DNA of 64,000 nt. Source: Pycnococcus provasolii. Lineage: Eukaryota; Chlorophyta; Pseudoscourfieldiophyceae; Pseudoscourfieldiales; Pycnococcaceae. Shown here one piece after another: positions 53,039-62,408 of the stretch. The stretch covers positions 62,189 to 126,188 of the forward strand of contig OW568898.1 in NCBI GenBank assembly GCA_938743325.2. Direction: 5' to 3'. Each line of letters starts with the position of its first letter. Within the stretch, counting starts at the first letter, position 1. The translations under genes and the position numbers were made by a program. The notes beneath the pieces were generated by a model. The model saw nothing but the letters and a program-made list of their open reading frames with translations, searched no databases and was not told where the DNA came from.

Positions 53039-54121
53039 TCACACTTGCTGTTGTTTCGCGATGTAATCTGCAGCACTGCTCAGAAGTGGATGGTGCGTTC
53101 TCAACGTTGCGATTGCTGCTGCAAGACCGCTCAAGCGGTGAAGGTCTGACGCTTTCACTTTGTTGCTGCCGCTGCGATTGTTGTTTGAGGTAGGAGGAGG
53201 AGTAGTGGCTGCTTCGACGGCAGCATCCAACTTCAGCATCTTTTTCGAATTTTTCGGAGGTCGGCCAGGTTTGCGCTTGAGTGGTGGTGGGGGTGCTGCT
53301 TCTTCTTCTTCTGCCACTTCTGCTGGAATTGTCACACTACCCCAACGCTGATGAGCAGAATTCAGCACGTATTGTGCAGTTGCAAGCGATGGGTCGTCGG
53401 TGATTGGTGGACCTCCTACACTGTCGTTATCGTGCATCCAGCGTTTGACGTCTTTACGAAGCAGGTCTTCTTGCACGCGCATCCACGCGTTGTGGACAGC
53501 CACGGCAGTGATTACGTCAGCGTGATCATCACCTCCTCCTTCTTCTTCCTCCTCGTCGTTTGACTTTTTATTTTTGTTGTTGTACGACATCGTGGCAATC
53601 TCCTTGTTGAGTGCAGAGAAGAAACAAATCCTCTCGTCGTGCTGCTGCTGCTCTTTTTCATCATCTTTTCCTGCTGCTGCCGGCGGCGGCAGTGGTGGAA
53701 AGCATGTGTGCATGAGGAGCGTAGCAGCCGTGTGAGTCATTTCTCGGAAAATGGCGCGCACCTCGTCGGGTGTGCCGAGAAGTGCTTCCCTCGTAGCCTG
53801 CGCATATCCCTGAGACACAGTTGTGTACTGCACACGCGGAAGCCGTCGTGGTGGTGGTGGTGGCGGTGGCTGTTGTTGTTGTGGTGGTGGTGGTTGCGGT
53901 GGCTGTTGTGGTGGTGGTGGTTGTTCCGGTGGCTGCTGTGGTTGTTCCGGTGGTTGTTGTGGTGGTAGTTGTTCTTTCTGTTGCTGGTGGACTTGCTGCT
54001 GCTGCTGTTGTGACGAATCATCATCAAGGGCCAGGAGACGCGCGCGCTCTTTCGCGAGACGCTCGAACGCCTCGGCGCGACGACGATCCGCCATGACGGC
54101 ATCCGCCGTGGCGGCGTCCAT
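53039..54121 (-). CDS. AT-hook, Gln/Pro-rich protein of unknown function
   Basis: 360 residues from the ATG at 54121 (MDAATADAVMADRRR). It starts with a short charged helix, followed by a Gln/Pro low-complexity region (about nt 53850-54020). A patterned segment follows: YTTVSQGYAQATREALLGTP, then VRAIFREMTHTAATLLMHT. A further helical region (VITAVAVHNAWMRVQEDLLR) leads to an AT-hook motif KRKPGRPPKNSKK (about 53245-53285). The C-terminus has LHRLSGLAAAIATLRTHHPL. The AT-hook suggests minor-groove DNA binding and a nuclear role, possibly transcriptional. I do not recognise the family. Confidence 0.7.
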   Translation of the reverse strand: MDAATADAVMADRRRAEAFERLAKERARLLALDDDSSQQQQQQVHQQQKEQLPPQQPPEQPQQPPEQPPPPQQPPQPPPPQQQQPPPPPPPRRLPRVQYTTVSQGYAQATREALLGTPDEVRAIFREMTHTAATLLMHTCFPPLPPPAAAGKDDEKEQQQHDERICFFSALNKEIATMSYNNKNKKSNDEEEEEGGGDDHADVITAVAVHNAWMRVQEDLLRKDVKRWMHDNDSVGGPPITDDPSLATAQYVLNSAHQRWGSVTIPAEVAEEEEAAPPPPLKRKPGRPPKNSKKMLKLDAAVEAATTPPPTSNNNRSGSNKVKASDLHRLSGLAAAIATLRTHHPLLSSAADYIAKQQQV

Positions 54122-55556
54122 GGAACTTTAATTTTTTGTTATGCAACAAGTTGGATTTGAGGCGACGCATTCACGGAACTAGAAACCCAGGATTGGGGAT
54201 CCATGGTAGACCCGCCGAATCGACTTATTACTATTCAGGGAGGGAGTGGGCAAGGGAGGACTTTCGGGATACCGGTCTCTTCTAAAACAAGGGGAAATAA
54301 TAACAAGGCGCTCAGTGATGACGATGCGAGCGAGGAACCCATCGCGAGGGTGAAGAAGCAACCGGGAACCCCTCCCGCATCGCGCGTTACTACGGGATCG
54401 TCCGTGCGACAATCCCTCGCGAGGGCTCTCCGAGTCGCGCTCTTTGTTGAGAGGGTCGATGTCATACCCGTCGCCACACATGTGTGTGTGCACGGCGTCA
54501 ACAAAGTCATGGTGAAGTGTTGCCGACAGAGAATCTTGAGGTTTCAAAGAGCGCCACCACTATCAACCGTTGCTGCAATTTCGACCATCTGGTGGAGAGG
54601 GGTCATCGAAGAAGCAGGCAGCGGAGTTCGACCTTCACTTGAGTGCTTTGATGAGTGCCGCAACGTGCATAAGGAGGCTATTCCACACGGCGTGCGTCTT
54701 ACCAAAGCCCAGTACTCATCGCCCGTAAACTTTTCAGAGTCTAGCGCTCTTGACGGCGCCCTACACCCTGGAAATGACGCTTGCTTCATGATCGTGTTAT
54801 TCACATGTCGTCGAACCATTTCTGCGACGCACTTCGCGCTCAGTACCTTCTCCTTCTTGTTCTTCCTCCCCGCACGGCGGGCACGGCGCGCCGATTTCTG
54901 CGTTCCTTGTGTTGCTTGCGTTCCTTGTGATGCACCCATGGAAGGACTTCCGACGTTTGCCGCCGCCACGTCTTGTTGCTTATCCGAACAATCATACCTG
55001 GTGTAGCAAACGTACGGACAACCTAAGGGCGTGAGTGAGAGGCGACCTTAAGGTACGTATTTCGAGGTAATAAAAGAGTCTTAAGACGTTACAGGAGTCT
55101 TAAAGTAAAGAGTGACGAGCTTGGCCAAGCGTGGCCGCGTGCTAGGAGTAGCGCGTGGCTCGTGGCCGTTGTACCGTGAGTCCAAAGAGGGAACAAAGCT
55201 GGTAAGATTACTGTCAGGACTTATTATCAGACGCTCGAGGTGGTCAAACTTGATGCAGAAACCGGCCGGCCGGCCATGAGCGAGGTTACCATACTGTAGT
55301 TGCCAGAGCAAGCAAGCTCGTGCAAGTTCCGCGGATGGACTTTTTATATGGTATTTCGAGATGGTCAACAACACGACATGAAGGCGACTGGTCAACTAAG
55401 ATAAGAATAGCCGTTGAACTGTTGAAATCTTGAAAGTTGAAGTGAAGTTTTGGCCGGCCGAAAGAAGTTTTTTTTTTGTTTTTTTTGTGTTTTTTTTTTT
55501 CCGAAACGGAGCGGTGGGAGTTTCCATTTTCGAACCACTTCTTCATTTTCGCTGTC
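54122..55556. other. Gene-poor region, possible decayed ORF on the minus strand (54544-54969)
   Basis: The minus-strand frame 54544-54969 (MAAANVGSPSM; basic RRARRAGRKNKKEKVLS; EKFTGDEYWALVRRTP) has some protein character and may continue in other frames to about 54179. The plus-strand frame 54203-55006 is its antisense and looks less protein-like. I cannot assign either; it may be an old transposon remnant. 55000-55556 looks like promoter and T-rich leader of the kinase-like gene. Confidence 0.35.
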
Positions 55557-58500
55557 ATGTCCGAGTACAGCTACTCGTCAACTCGGTCGTCGCGTTCGGC
55601 GGCGTCATCGTACAGGTCTCGCCATTCCAGTTATTCATTTTCATCGAAGAGGTCTTGGAAGACAGACTTGAGTGGTTTCTCCTCCTTGAGTGGAGGAGGG
55701 TCTTGGCTGAGTGATTGTGTGGTGGCTGCTCATGGCTCCTCAGGGAATTCGAATGATGAACTTCTCGCGTCGTCGTTGTCTGGCTTTTTGGAACACCATA
55801 ATGAGGTGGTTTCATCCATTTCGCATACGCAATCTGAGGACTTGATGACACCTGCGGAGTTCGTTCTCATGAATATACTCTGCGATGAAAAGTCATCCGT
55901 CTTGTGGAGACCCACCTTAAAAAGGAAGTTACGCGAATTTCTTCACCGTGCTCGTGGTGGTGCTCGTCGTCGTGGTGGTTCCAACGACGTCGATGATAAC
56001 CTTATGCAAGACTCCTCGTCCTCTGGTGGTAATACTCTCGTCATGTCGCCTGCGATGAAAGACGCCATCAGACTCGTGGGACGGCTGCTTGACGGACACC
56101 ACGAAACGAACAAAAAATCGAAACGGGCACTTCACACGCAGTCGTCGCCCACAACAATGTCTCCACCACAGCCACAGTCACAGTCACCTCCACCAACACC
56201 TCCACCACCACCACCACCAGCAGACTTTGAGGAGAAGTCGCCAGCCATGAAAGATGCCATTCGTCTTGTGGGCCACCTGCTCTCGCCAGAGCTCACCGCA
56301 GCACCTGCACCACTCCCCACGCTGCCACAGCCGTCGCCACCACCCTCCTCCTCACCACCACCACAACCTTCATCACCACCACCACCGTCTGAGCCGCTGT
56401 CGCCTGCTATGCGAAAAGCCATTAAGCTCGTTGGACATCTGCTCGACACCACCACCATCACCACCAATACAAGCACAGTCACCACTCCAACGCGTACGAC
56501 TTCGCCACCAGCAGCGTCACCACCACCACAACCACTACCACTACCCGCAGCTCCCACAAGTCACAACATGAATCGCGACGCAATCATCGAGCAGCTGATG
56601 CGCTCGTTGGGAGCGCGCAGAGAAACACCTGACGACGACGAAAAGGGCGTATCTTCACGAAAAAAATCTGCAAAATCTCACAGAAAGAAAAGACCCGCAT
56701 CCGCATCCGCATCCGCATCCAAGCCGACGACCGTCACGACGACGATTCCCGAATTCGAAGATGCGACGATTGCCGTGGCGCAGAGAAAGGTGCACAGCGA
56801 AATCGACTTCCTGGCAGCCAAAGGAGTTGACGCGATTGTCGCCGAGAGCAATGGCTGGCCGCTTGGAAGTACGCCGGAGAATCTCAAGGCGCAGTTCTCT
56901 AACTTTGACGCTAAAATCACGAAGCTTGACGATAAAATCAGGAAACTCAACATCGAGACGCTCGAAAAGCACAACGACGACGTCGACAGCATCGACAACT
57001 ACGACGACGAAGACGAAGACGAAGTGGTGACTGCTCCAGATACACCGCGTTCCGTCACGTCGGACGCCACTTCATTCGCCGATGCCTCCACGAACACCGT
57101 CGAACCTGACGTCGCATCGATCGACCAACTGCTCACCACCGACGAGTGCTGCATGGAACTCGTGAAGGGAAATGTGATTCTATGTACCGAAACGGGCTGG
57201 AGGAGCTTCGACTTCATCACGGAGGAGTACGGCGAGTTTCACGAGACTCCTGGCAGCGTGGCGACCGCGAGTAGCAGCAGCACCAGCGTGGCAACTGAGC
57301 AAGTTTCGGAACAAATGATAAACGCCAAACGCCGAAGGTCCACGTCGTCGGCGAATGGAGTTCTCTTCCACACCACGAGCGGCGACATAGAGTTCGCAGC
57401 TACGTTGCCTGATGCGCCGCTGACTTCCGATTCCGAGCCCGGCGTTGAGGAGTCAGTGACCATCGCGGCGACCATCACCAGCCATGAGCATGAGAGCGTG
57501 CCGCAGGGAGGGGAGGTTGGCGACAACACTGCCGACGATGGGGAGGAGGAGGTGCCACCAGAGGAGAAGATTGATGCGAAAGCCGCCAGGCAAGCCGTGC
57601 TAAAAGGCGGTGCATGCCTAAAGTTTTCACGTAAGAGTCCCACCTCTTACCCCACAAAGGTTCGACTCAAGATGAAGCGAAAGGGGCATATCATGTGGCA
57701 TCATGGCGCACGTTGGGCGGCACTGCGATCGCTCTCAGGCTGCTGCGTGCGACGCATACTCGACCAATTCCCGCCGTGGCTTGGCAAGAAAGAACTGGAA
57801 TCGAATCCATGGCTAGTGGAAACACCCTGGAGAAGTCGGAAGGCTGTACTCGAGCATAGCATCGTTGTTGAGGTGGATGACAAGAGCCAAAGCGAGATTG
57901 TCTTCTTCTTCGAAGATTTGCACGACGCGCGAATGTGGCGCGTGGGAATTGCCGCATTGTGTGGCTTGACCAGACCTCGCGTTAGTACAATGGCCGCGAA
58001 AGCACCGCCGGCACCAAAGGTGCCGACACCAGCCCCACCAACGGCACCTCCACCCGCACCCGCACCATCACCCCCACCGCCACCATCATCCACACCGCCA
58101 TCGTCATCGTTGCCGGAGTCGCATGTCGCGGGTCAGTCGCATGTGATAGCCACAAAGAAGCCATCGCAACCAGTTCCTCTGATTTATCGAACGCTCGATT
58201 CGGACGACCTTGTGGCCACGAGCCCAGCGCCGAAGTCAGAAAAGACGCGTGCGTGGCTCATCGAAACGCTCTCACGCTTCTTCGGATTGCAGCAGCTCCC
58301 GTTGAACACGCTTAGCCGATGCGCTGATCAGATGAAGGGCATCGTGGCATGCGCTGGCTGGGACATCATATGCCAGGCGGAGTGCGTTCACAATCTCTAC
58401 ATTCTCCAGAGTGGAACGTGCGATGTTCTCGTAGACGGCGAGGTGATTGGGAAGCTCCCAGACCTCGGCGTGATCTTTGGCGAGCTCGCCATTCTGCAGA

Positions 58501-60812
58501 CGCTCGCTTCCACGGTTACGGTGCGCGTGGCATCGCACGCCGCCATTTGGGCTCTAGACGTCAGCGCTCTATTCCAAGCCGCACACGAGACGCGCGGAGG
58601 CATCGAGATCTACAGACTCATGCGCGAGATCCGCCTCTTCCGCGGCGTGGACCATAGTGTGCTTCGCGCAATCGCGTCGGACGCATCGCTCAAGGCGTAC
58701 CATTCGGCGTCAGAAATCGTTCTCGACAAGGGCATCTGGCTGCTTAAGGCTGGCGGTGTGCTGATCCAGTCGGGCAAGATGGGTCGCAAGAGCACGACGC
58801 ACGGTGACGTGTTCAACGAGCTATCGGGCATCTCGAGCAAGCCAACGTCAGAACGATTCTATGCCGCGCACGACATTCCGCAGACAGTAGTCGTGTACCT
58901 CCCCTTCGACAGCCTTCGGCGCCACCTCGGCTTGGACCTTGACGAACGTCTACTCCACTCTTTCAAGTTGGGTGTGCTGCATCGTGTTCCGATCGTGCGC
59001 GGGTTGGACCCGCGGCTGCTGGAGCGTCTGGCAAGCTGCTTCCGTGAGGAGACTTACGGCGAAGGCGCGGTGATTGCGCAAGCTGGGAAGTCATGGAGCA
59101 ATCTCACGGTGGTTCTTGACGGCACCATCTCGTTTCAGAGGCACGGTGTCGAGGTGAAGCGGCTTGGCTCCATCACGCACTTTGGCGAGGAATTGCTCAC
59201 GCACAAAAGGCGCCTGAAATCCACGCTCGTCGCATCAGCGCGTGGTAGTGAAAATGTCGCGCGCGTCGTGCGCCTGCTTCATTTAAGCAGAGATGACTTC
59301 CAACCCATTCTCGGGCAGCCTGTGCACGAAATTGTGGAACGCAAGAACATCGAGTCAGTTTTGAAGGCGGCGACGTTCCGCGACTTCCCTGGAGTTCACG
59401 TGTTTTCTTTCCCCTGGATTGGCCTTGATCTCCTCGTGCAGTCGCTTTTCGTCGAGGAGGGGTGGATCACGATGCACGATGTGGGCGAGGTGATTGGCAG
59501 TCGCGCAGGCGAAGACGACGCAACCGCGTGCATGCACGTTGTGATCAATGGCACCGTCTCCGTGCGAGAGCAGGGTGGTGGAATTGACTGCACGCTCGAG
59601 CCTTCGTCGTATTTTGGCGAGGATGCGCTGATCGACGACGCGTATGCCACAAGCAGCCGACGCGTGCTCGCGAAGGCTGTGACACCGTGCACGGTGGTGT
59701 CCCTGTCAAGGCGCAGGGTTGAGCTGTACTGCGGCGCGCTGCGTCCGCAGCTAGTGGCTGCTTGGCAGAGGCGTGAGAACTCGGCGCACATTCGCGCTCT
59801 ATCTGACAGTGGCACCCTTAGCGAGAATCTTGTTGGCGGTGGAAGTGTGGAAAGTGGAACGTTTGGCCAGCTTTGGATCCTGCACGACAAGACGACACTG
59901 ACCGCCCTCGTGCGGATGACGCTGTCGAAGCGTCAGATTTATGCCGATGGTAAGCTTGCGGTTGTCAGGGCTGCCGTCGAGCTCGCTCGGATGCAGATTG
60001 ACCACGCATCGTTCGTTTCCATCGTGCACACGTCGTTCAGTGAGCTCGGCATTCAAATATACATGGAGCACGTGCCTGGTGGGGACATGCGAGTACTTCT
60101 TGATTCTCACGGGCCGTTTGACGAGCGCACGTCAGCATTCTTCGCTCTTCAGGTGGCTGGCGCAATGCACTACCTGCATGAGTCGGGCGTCGTGTACCGC
60201 ACGCTGCGCCCATCCTGCATTCTCGTCGACGAGCGTGGGTACATCAAGATTCAGCTCGACTTTCTTCTAGGTGGATGCAAGCTGCTTGCGGATGGAGAGG
60301 TGGCGTACACGTTGTGCGGCCTGTGCGAGTACATGTCCCCTGAGATGGTATCTTTGTCTGGCCACGCTCACAAGACTGACGTTTGGTCGTTTGGCGTGCT
60401 TTGCCACGAGCTCATGACGAACACGACGCCGTTTGCGCCGAGCGCGACGTTTGGCTCGGAGACGTACATTGGCATCCTGTCGAAGGAGGTGGAGTACAAG
60501 TCCAAGGAGATTCCTGGTGATACCGCTCGCGCATTTCTGGCGCACCTGCTTGCGAAGCAGGCTGCGAGTCGCCCCAGATTTTCGGATCTGCGGGTGGACG
60601 CATGGCTCGCATCGCAGTTTACGATTTCTGAGATGCTGAAGATTGAGCGTCGATCGTTTGAGATGAATCTCTCCGGTGTCTCTGGCGTTGCTTTTGGCGT
60701 TCCCGCCGCCGCCCCTGCTGCTGTGGATGATGGCGGTGCGGGCGAGTCGCACGAGGTGACGTACGAGGACGACGGTTCGGACTTTGACAGCTTTTTCCAG
60801 GACTTGTGGTGA
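55557..60812 (+). CDS. PH / four-CNB-domain protein with PKG-like pseudokinase
   Basis: 1,751 residues from the ATG at 55557 (MSEYSYSSTRSS); upstream in-frame sequence is a T-run. The N-terminal 400 residues hold three copies of an SPAM(K/R)-x-AI-x-LVG-x-LL motif (starts at residues 164, 228, 282) between proline-rich linkers. A PH-like domain lies at about 680-805 and four cyclic-nucleotide-binding-like folds at about 900-1410 (FGELAIL and FGEDALI cores, but no clear phosphate-binding Arg). The C-terminal kinase fold resembles the PKA/PKG group but is catalytically degraded. The VAIK-type Lys region reads ALVRM (1450-1454), HRD-type YRDLKPEN reads YRTLRPSC (Asp to Thr1549), and DFG reads DFL (1568-1570). 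YMSPE and DVWSFG remain. I infer a scaffold or regulator. Confidence 0.88.
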   Translation: MSEYSYSSTRSSRSAASSYRSRHSSYSFSSKRSWKTDLSGFSSLSGGGSWLSDCVVAAHGSSGNSNDELLASSLSGFLEHHNEVVSSISHTQSEDLMTPAEFVLMNILCDEKSSVLWRPTLKRKLREFLHRARGGARRRGGSNDVDDNLMQDSSSSGGNTLVMSPAMKDAIRLVGRLLDGHHETNKKSKRALHTQSSPTTMSPPQPQSQSPPPTPPPPPPPADFEEKSPAMKDAIRLVGHLLSPELTAAPAPLPTLPQPSPPPSSSPPPQPSSPPPPSEPLSPAMRKAIKLVGHLLDTTTITTNTSTVTTPTRTTSPPAASPPPQPLPLPAAPTSHNMNRDAIIEQLMRSLGARRETPDDDEKGVSSRKKSAKSHRKKRPASASASASKPTTVTTTIPEFEDATIAVAQRKVHSEIDFLAAKGVDAIVAESNGWPLGSTPENLKAQFSNFDAKITKLDDKIRKLNIETLEKHNDDVDSIDNYDDEDEDEVVTAPDTPRSVTSDATSFADASTNTVEPDVASIDQLLTTDECCMELVKGNVILCTETGWRSFDFITEEYGEFHETPGSVATASSSSTSVATEQVSEQMINAKRRRSTSSANGVLFHTTSGDIEFAATLPDAPLTSDSEPGVEESVTIAATITSHEHESVPQGGEVGDNTADDGEEEVPPEEKIDAKAARQAVLKGGACLKFSRKSPTSYPTKVRLKMKRKGHIMWHHGARWAALRSLSGCCVRRILDQFPPWLGKKELESNPWLVETPWRSRKAVLEHSIVVEVDDKSQSEIVFFFEDLHDARMWRVGIAALCGLTRPRVSTMAAKAPPAPKVPTPAPPTAPPPAPAPSPPPPPSSTPPSSSLPESHVAGQSHVIATKKPSQPVPLIYRTLDSDDLVATSPAPKSEKTRAWLIETLSRFFGLQQLPLNTLSRCADQMKGIVACAGWDIICQAECVHNLYILQSGTCDVLVDGEVIGKLPDLGVIFGELAILQTLASTVTVRVASHAAIWALDVSALFQAAHETRGGIEIYRLMREIRLFRGVDHSVLRAIASDASLKAYHSASEIVLDKGIWLLKAGGVLIQSGKMGRKSTTHGDVFNELSGISSKPTSERFYAAHDIPQTVVVYLPFDSLRRHLGLDLDERLLHSFKLGVLHRVPIVRGLDPRLLERLASCFREETYGEGAVIAQAGKSWSNLTVVLDGTISFQRHGVEVKRLGSITHFGEELLTHKRRLKSTLVASARGSENVARVVRLLHLSRDDFQPILGQPVHEIVERKNIESVLKAATFRDFPGVHVFSFPWIGLDLLVQSLFVEEGWITMHDVGEVIGSRAGEDDATACMHVVINGTVSVREQGGGIDCTLEPSSYFGEDALIDDAYATSSRRVLAKAVTPCTVVSLSRRRVELYCGALRPQLVAAWQRRENSAHIRALSDSGTLSENLVGGGSVESGTFGQLWILHDKTTLTALVRMTLSKRQIYADGKLAVVRAAVELARMQIDHASFVSIVHTSFSELGIQIYMEHVPGGDMRVLLDSHGPFDERTSAFFALQVAGAMHYLHESGVVYRTLRPSCILVDERGYIKIQLDFLLGGCKLLADGEVAYTLCGLCEYMSPEMVSLSGHAHKTDVWSFGVLCHELMTNTTPFAPSATFGSETYIGILSKEVEYKSKEIPGDTARAFLAHLLAKQAASRPRFSDLRVDAWLASQFTISEMLKIERRSFEMNLSGVSGVAFGVPAAAPAAVDDGGAGESHEVTYEDDGSDFDSFFQDLW
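56046..56450 (+). repeat. Thrice-repeated amphipathic motif in the pseudokinase N-terminus
   Basis: SPAMKDAIRLVGRLL (residues 164-178), SPAMKDAIRLVGHLL (228-242) and SPAMRKAIKLVGHLL (282-296) are separated by disordered proline-rich spacers. Each would form one amphipathic helix. A looser relative, NRDAIIEQLMRSLGAR, follows at about nt 56570. Confidence 0.85.
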
Positions 60813-60949
60813 GTGGAGAAGTCATGAATGAAATGGATGGATGGAGGAGATCTATCTCTTTTGACAGATCTCTCCGGACGACACGTACTGTAATTGAATC
60901 TTTTATAGACTACTTTATAGATATACTTATTTACAAGTCGACAACAAGT

Positions 60950-61967
60950 TTAGCTCTTGAAGTTCGATAGCACCTTTTTCGTCAAGTGCTCTCCGTACGT
61001 GACTGCCGCAAATGCCGCGGGATCGCCCGTGCGTGCAAGTAGCTCCGGTAGAGGCGCCACCTCTGCGTCGAAGGACGGCTCGAAGAAGAAAGGAAGCGAC
61101 ACGCGCGGAGACGCGCTCTGACTATGGAGGACGCGGTGCGGCGTCGCCGCGTATCGGCCGTTGGTCCACCGCGTCAGCATGTCGCCCACGTTCATCACGA
61201 GCATCTCCTCGCCTGTCGCGTCGTCCACCATAGGCGGCGCGTCGAGCCACGCGCCATTGCGCGCTTGTGCCTGTAACGCGCTCATTCCCTCGTCCTGATT
61301 GACGAACGTCAGCACTCCGTAATCGCAGTGTTCGCCGCACGAAAGCGGCACGGACCGATCGATGGCGCCGCTCCTTGCTGCAGCCGCCGCGCTGTCTAGC
61401 GGCAGCGGCGGGTAGCGTATGCCGCGTAAGCTCCAGAATGGCCGGTGGAATGCCGCGTCGAAGCTCTCCTTCGACACACGCATGCCTTCCGCCATGCCGT
61501 GGAGCACGTCGCGGCCGAGACGCATCATCTCGTGCACGTACTCGCGCATGGTGTGCTCGAATGCGGACGACGGCCATGGGTTCACGCCTCGCGCCTACGA
61601 GTCGGCAGGCAGGCACGCGTCCGGGAGCTCTTCGTACAAGTCGATGCCCTCGTGCTGGTCCCTTGCGAAGGCGGCGTTCGGGTCGTCCGGATCGCCGTCT
61701 CCGCCGTACCGCGTGACATTCTCACCGAGGCGCTGCCATCCGCGGAACCTATTATTACCGTTGGCGCCAAGCGCGAACGGCGCTTTGGCGTCGTCGGGCT
61801 GAGACAGAAATGTGCGCACGGCGTCACGCGCGTCACGAAGCAACTGCGTGCTTATCTTGTGGCCCTTAAGGTACAGGAATCCCCCCCCGTTGAGTTAATG
61901 ATGCGTCAAGTGCTAAGGCGGCACGGAGACGGTCGGACGCAGACGCAGAGAGAGGCTCGTCCTTCAT
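60950..61967 (-). pseudogene. 2-oxoglutarate/Fe(II) oxygenase (IPNS-like fold), frame broken twice
   Basis: The C-terminal part (61585-60950) has the Fe ligands and co-substrate site: GEHCDYGVLTF (HxD), TPHRVLHS (distal His) and PRVSLPFFFEP. Upstream, VNPWPSSAFEHTMREYV is the usual mid-region. Between this and DLYEELPDACLPADS lies a single in-frame TAG (61595-61597). Further upstream, GFLYLKGHKIS, the conserved start of the N-terminal domain, is out of frame with the preceding DRLRAALALDASLTQR. The break falls at a run of eight G (61881-61888), one more than needed to keep frame. The likely start is the ATG at 61967, or 62027. It may be a recent pseudogene, or the lesions may be sequencing errors. 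Substrate unknown. Confidence 0.7.
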
Positions 61968-62408
61968 CACTGCGCAGAGCAGACACATCCTGTCACCACA
62001 TTTAAACTGAAAAAGTTCTTGTGACATGTATTTTCTTCCCGAGGGAAGCTCTGATCTGCGGATTCTCGGAGCCTCGGAGGGAGATGGGAGGGTGAAATCC
62101 CCGGAGGCGGAGAGGAAAAAGGCCAAAAGGGAGGGGACGACTGACACAGCAGAGAGAATTCATTCCTCTGGGGGGGATCCGTCCCTGTGTGATAGTCTAT
62201 CATGAATGGAAAGGGAGATTTCCGTTTGGTCAATAAAAAACCTCCTCCTGGTCCTGGGGATCCGTCCTTGCCAATCATAGTGGGTGGAGATCAGTCCTCC
62301 TCCTGGGGATCCGTCCTTGCCTATTAACCCTGCCCCATAACGAGACGTTGTTTTCCCGCGTGCTAATTATAATTACTTCTTCCCGTCGATCCATCTTTCC
62401 CCCTTCCT
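61968..62408. other. Divergent intergenic region between oxygenase and UDG genes
   Basis: Contains two exact copies of CCTGGGGATCCGTCCTTGCC (62253-62272 and 62302-62321) and one degenerate copy near 62166-62186. No gene is seen. Confidence 0.55.
62253..62321. repeat. Two exact 20-bp direct repeats, 49 bp apart
   Basis: CCTGGGGATCCGTCCTTGCC at 62253 and 62302, each preceded by CTCCTCCTGG-like sequence. A third, diverged copy lies at about 62166. They sit 90-240 bp upstream of the UDG start and could be promoter elements or a small tandem repeat. Confidence 0.85.

Noticed and set aside
54203-55006. Plus-strand 267-residue ORF
   Set aside because: Irregular composition, and the opposite strand shows better (still weak) protein character. 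No domain seen.
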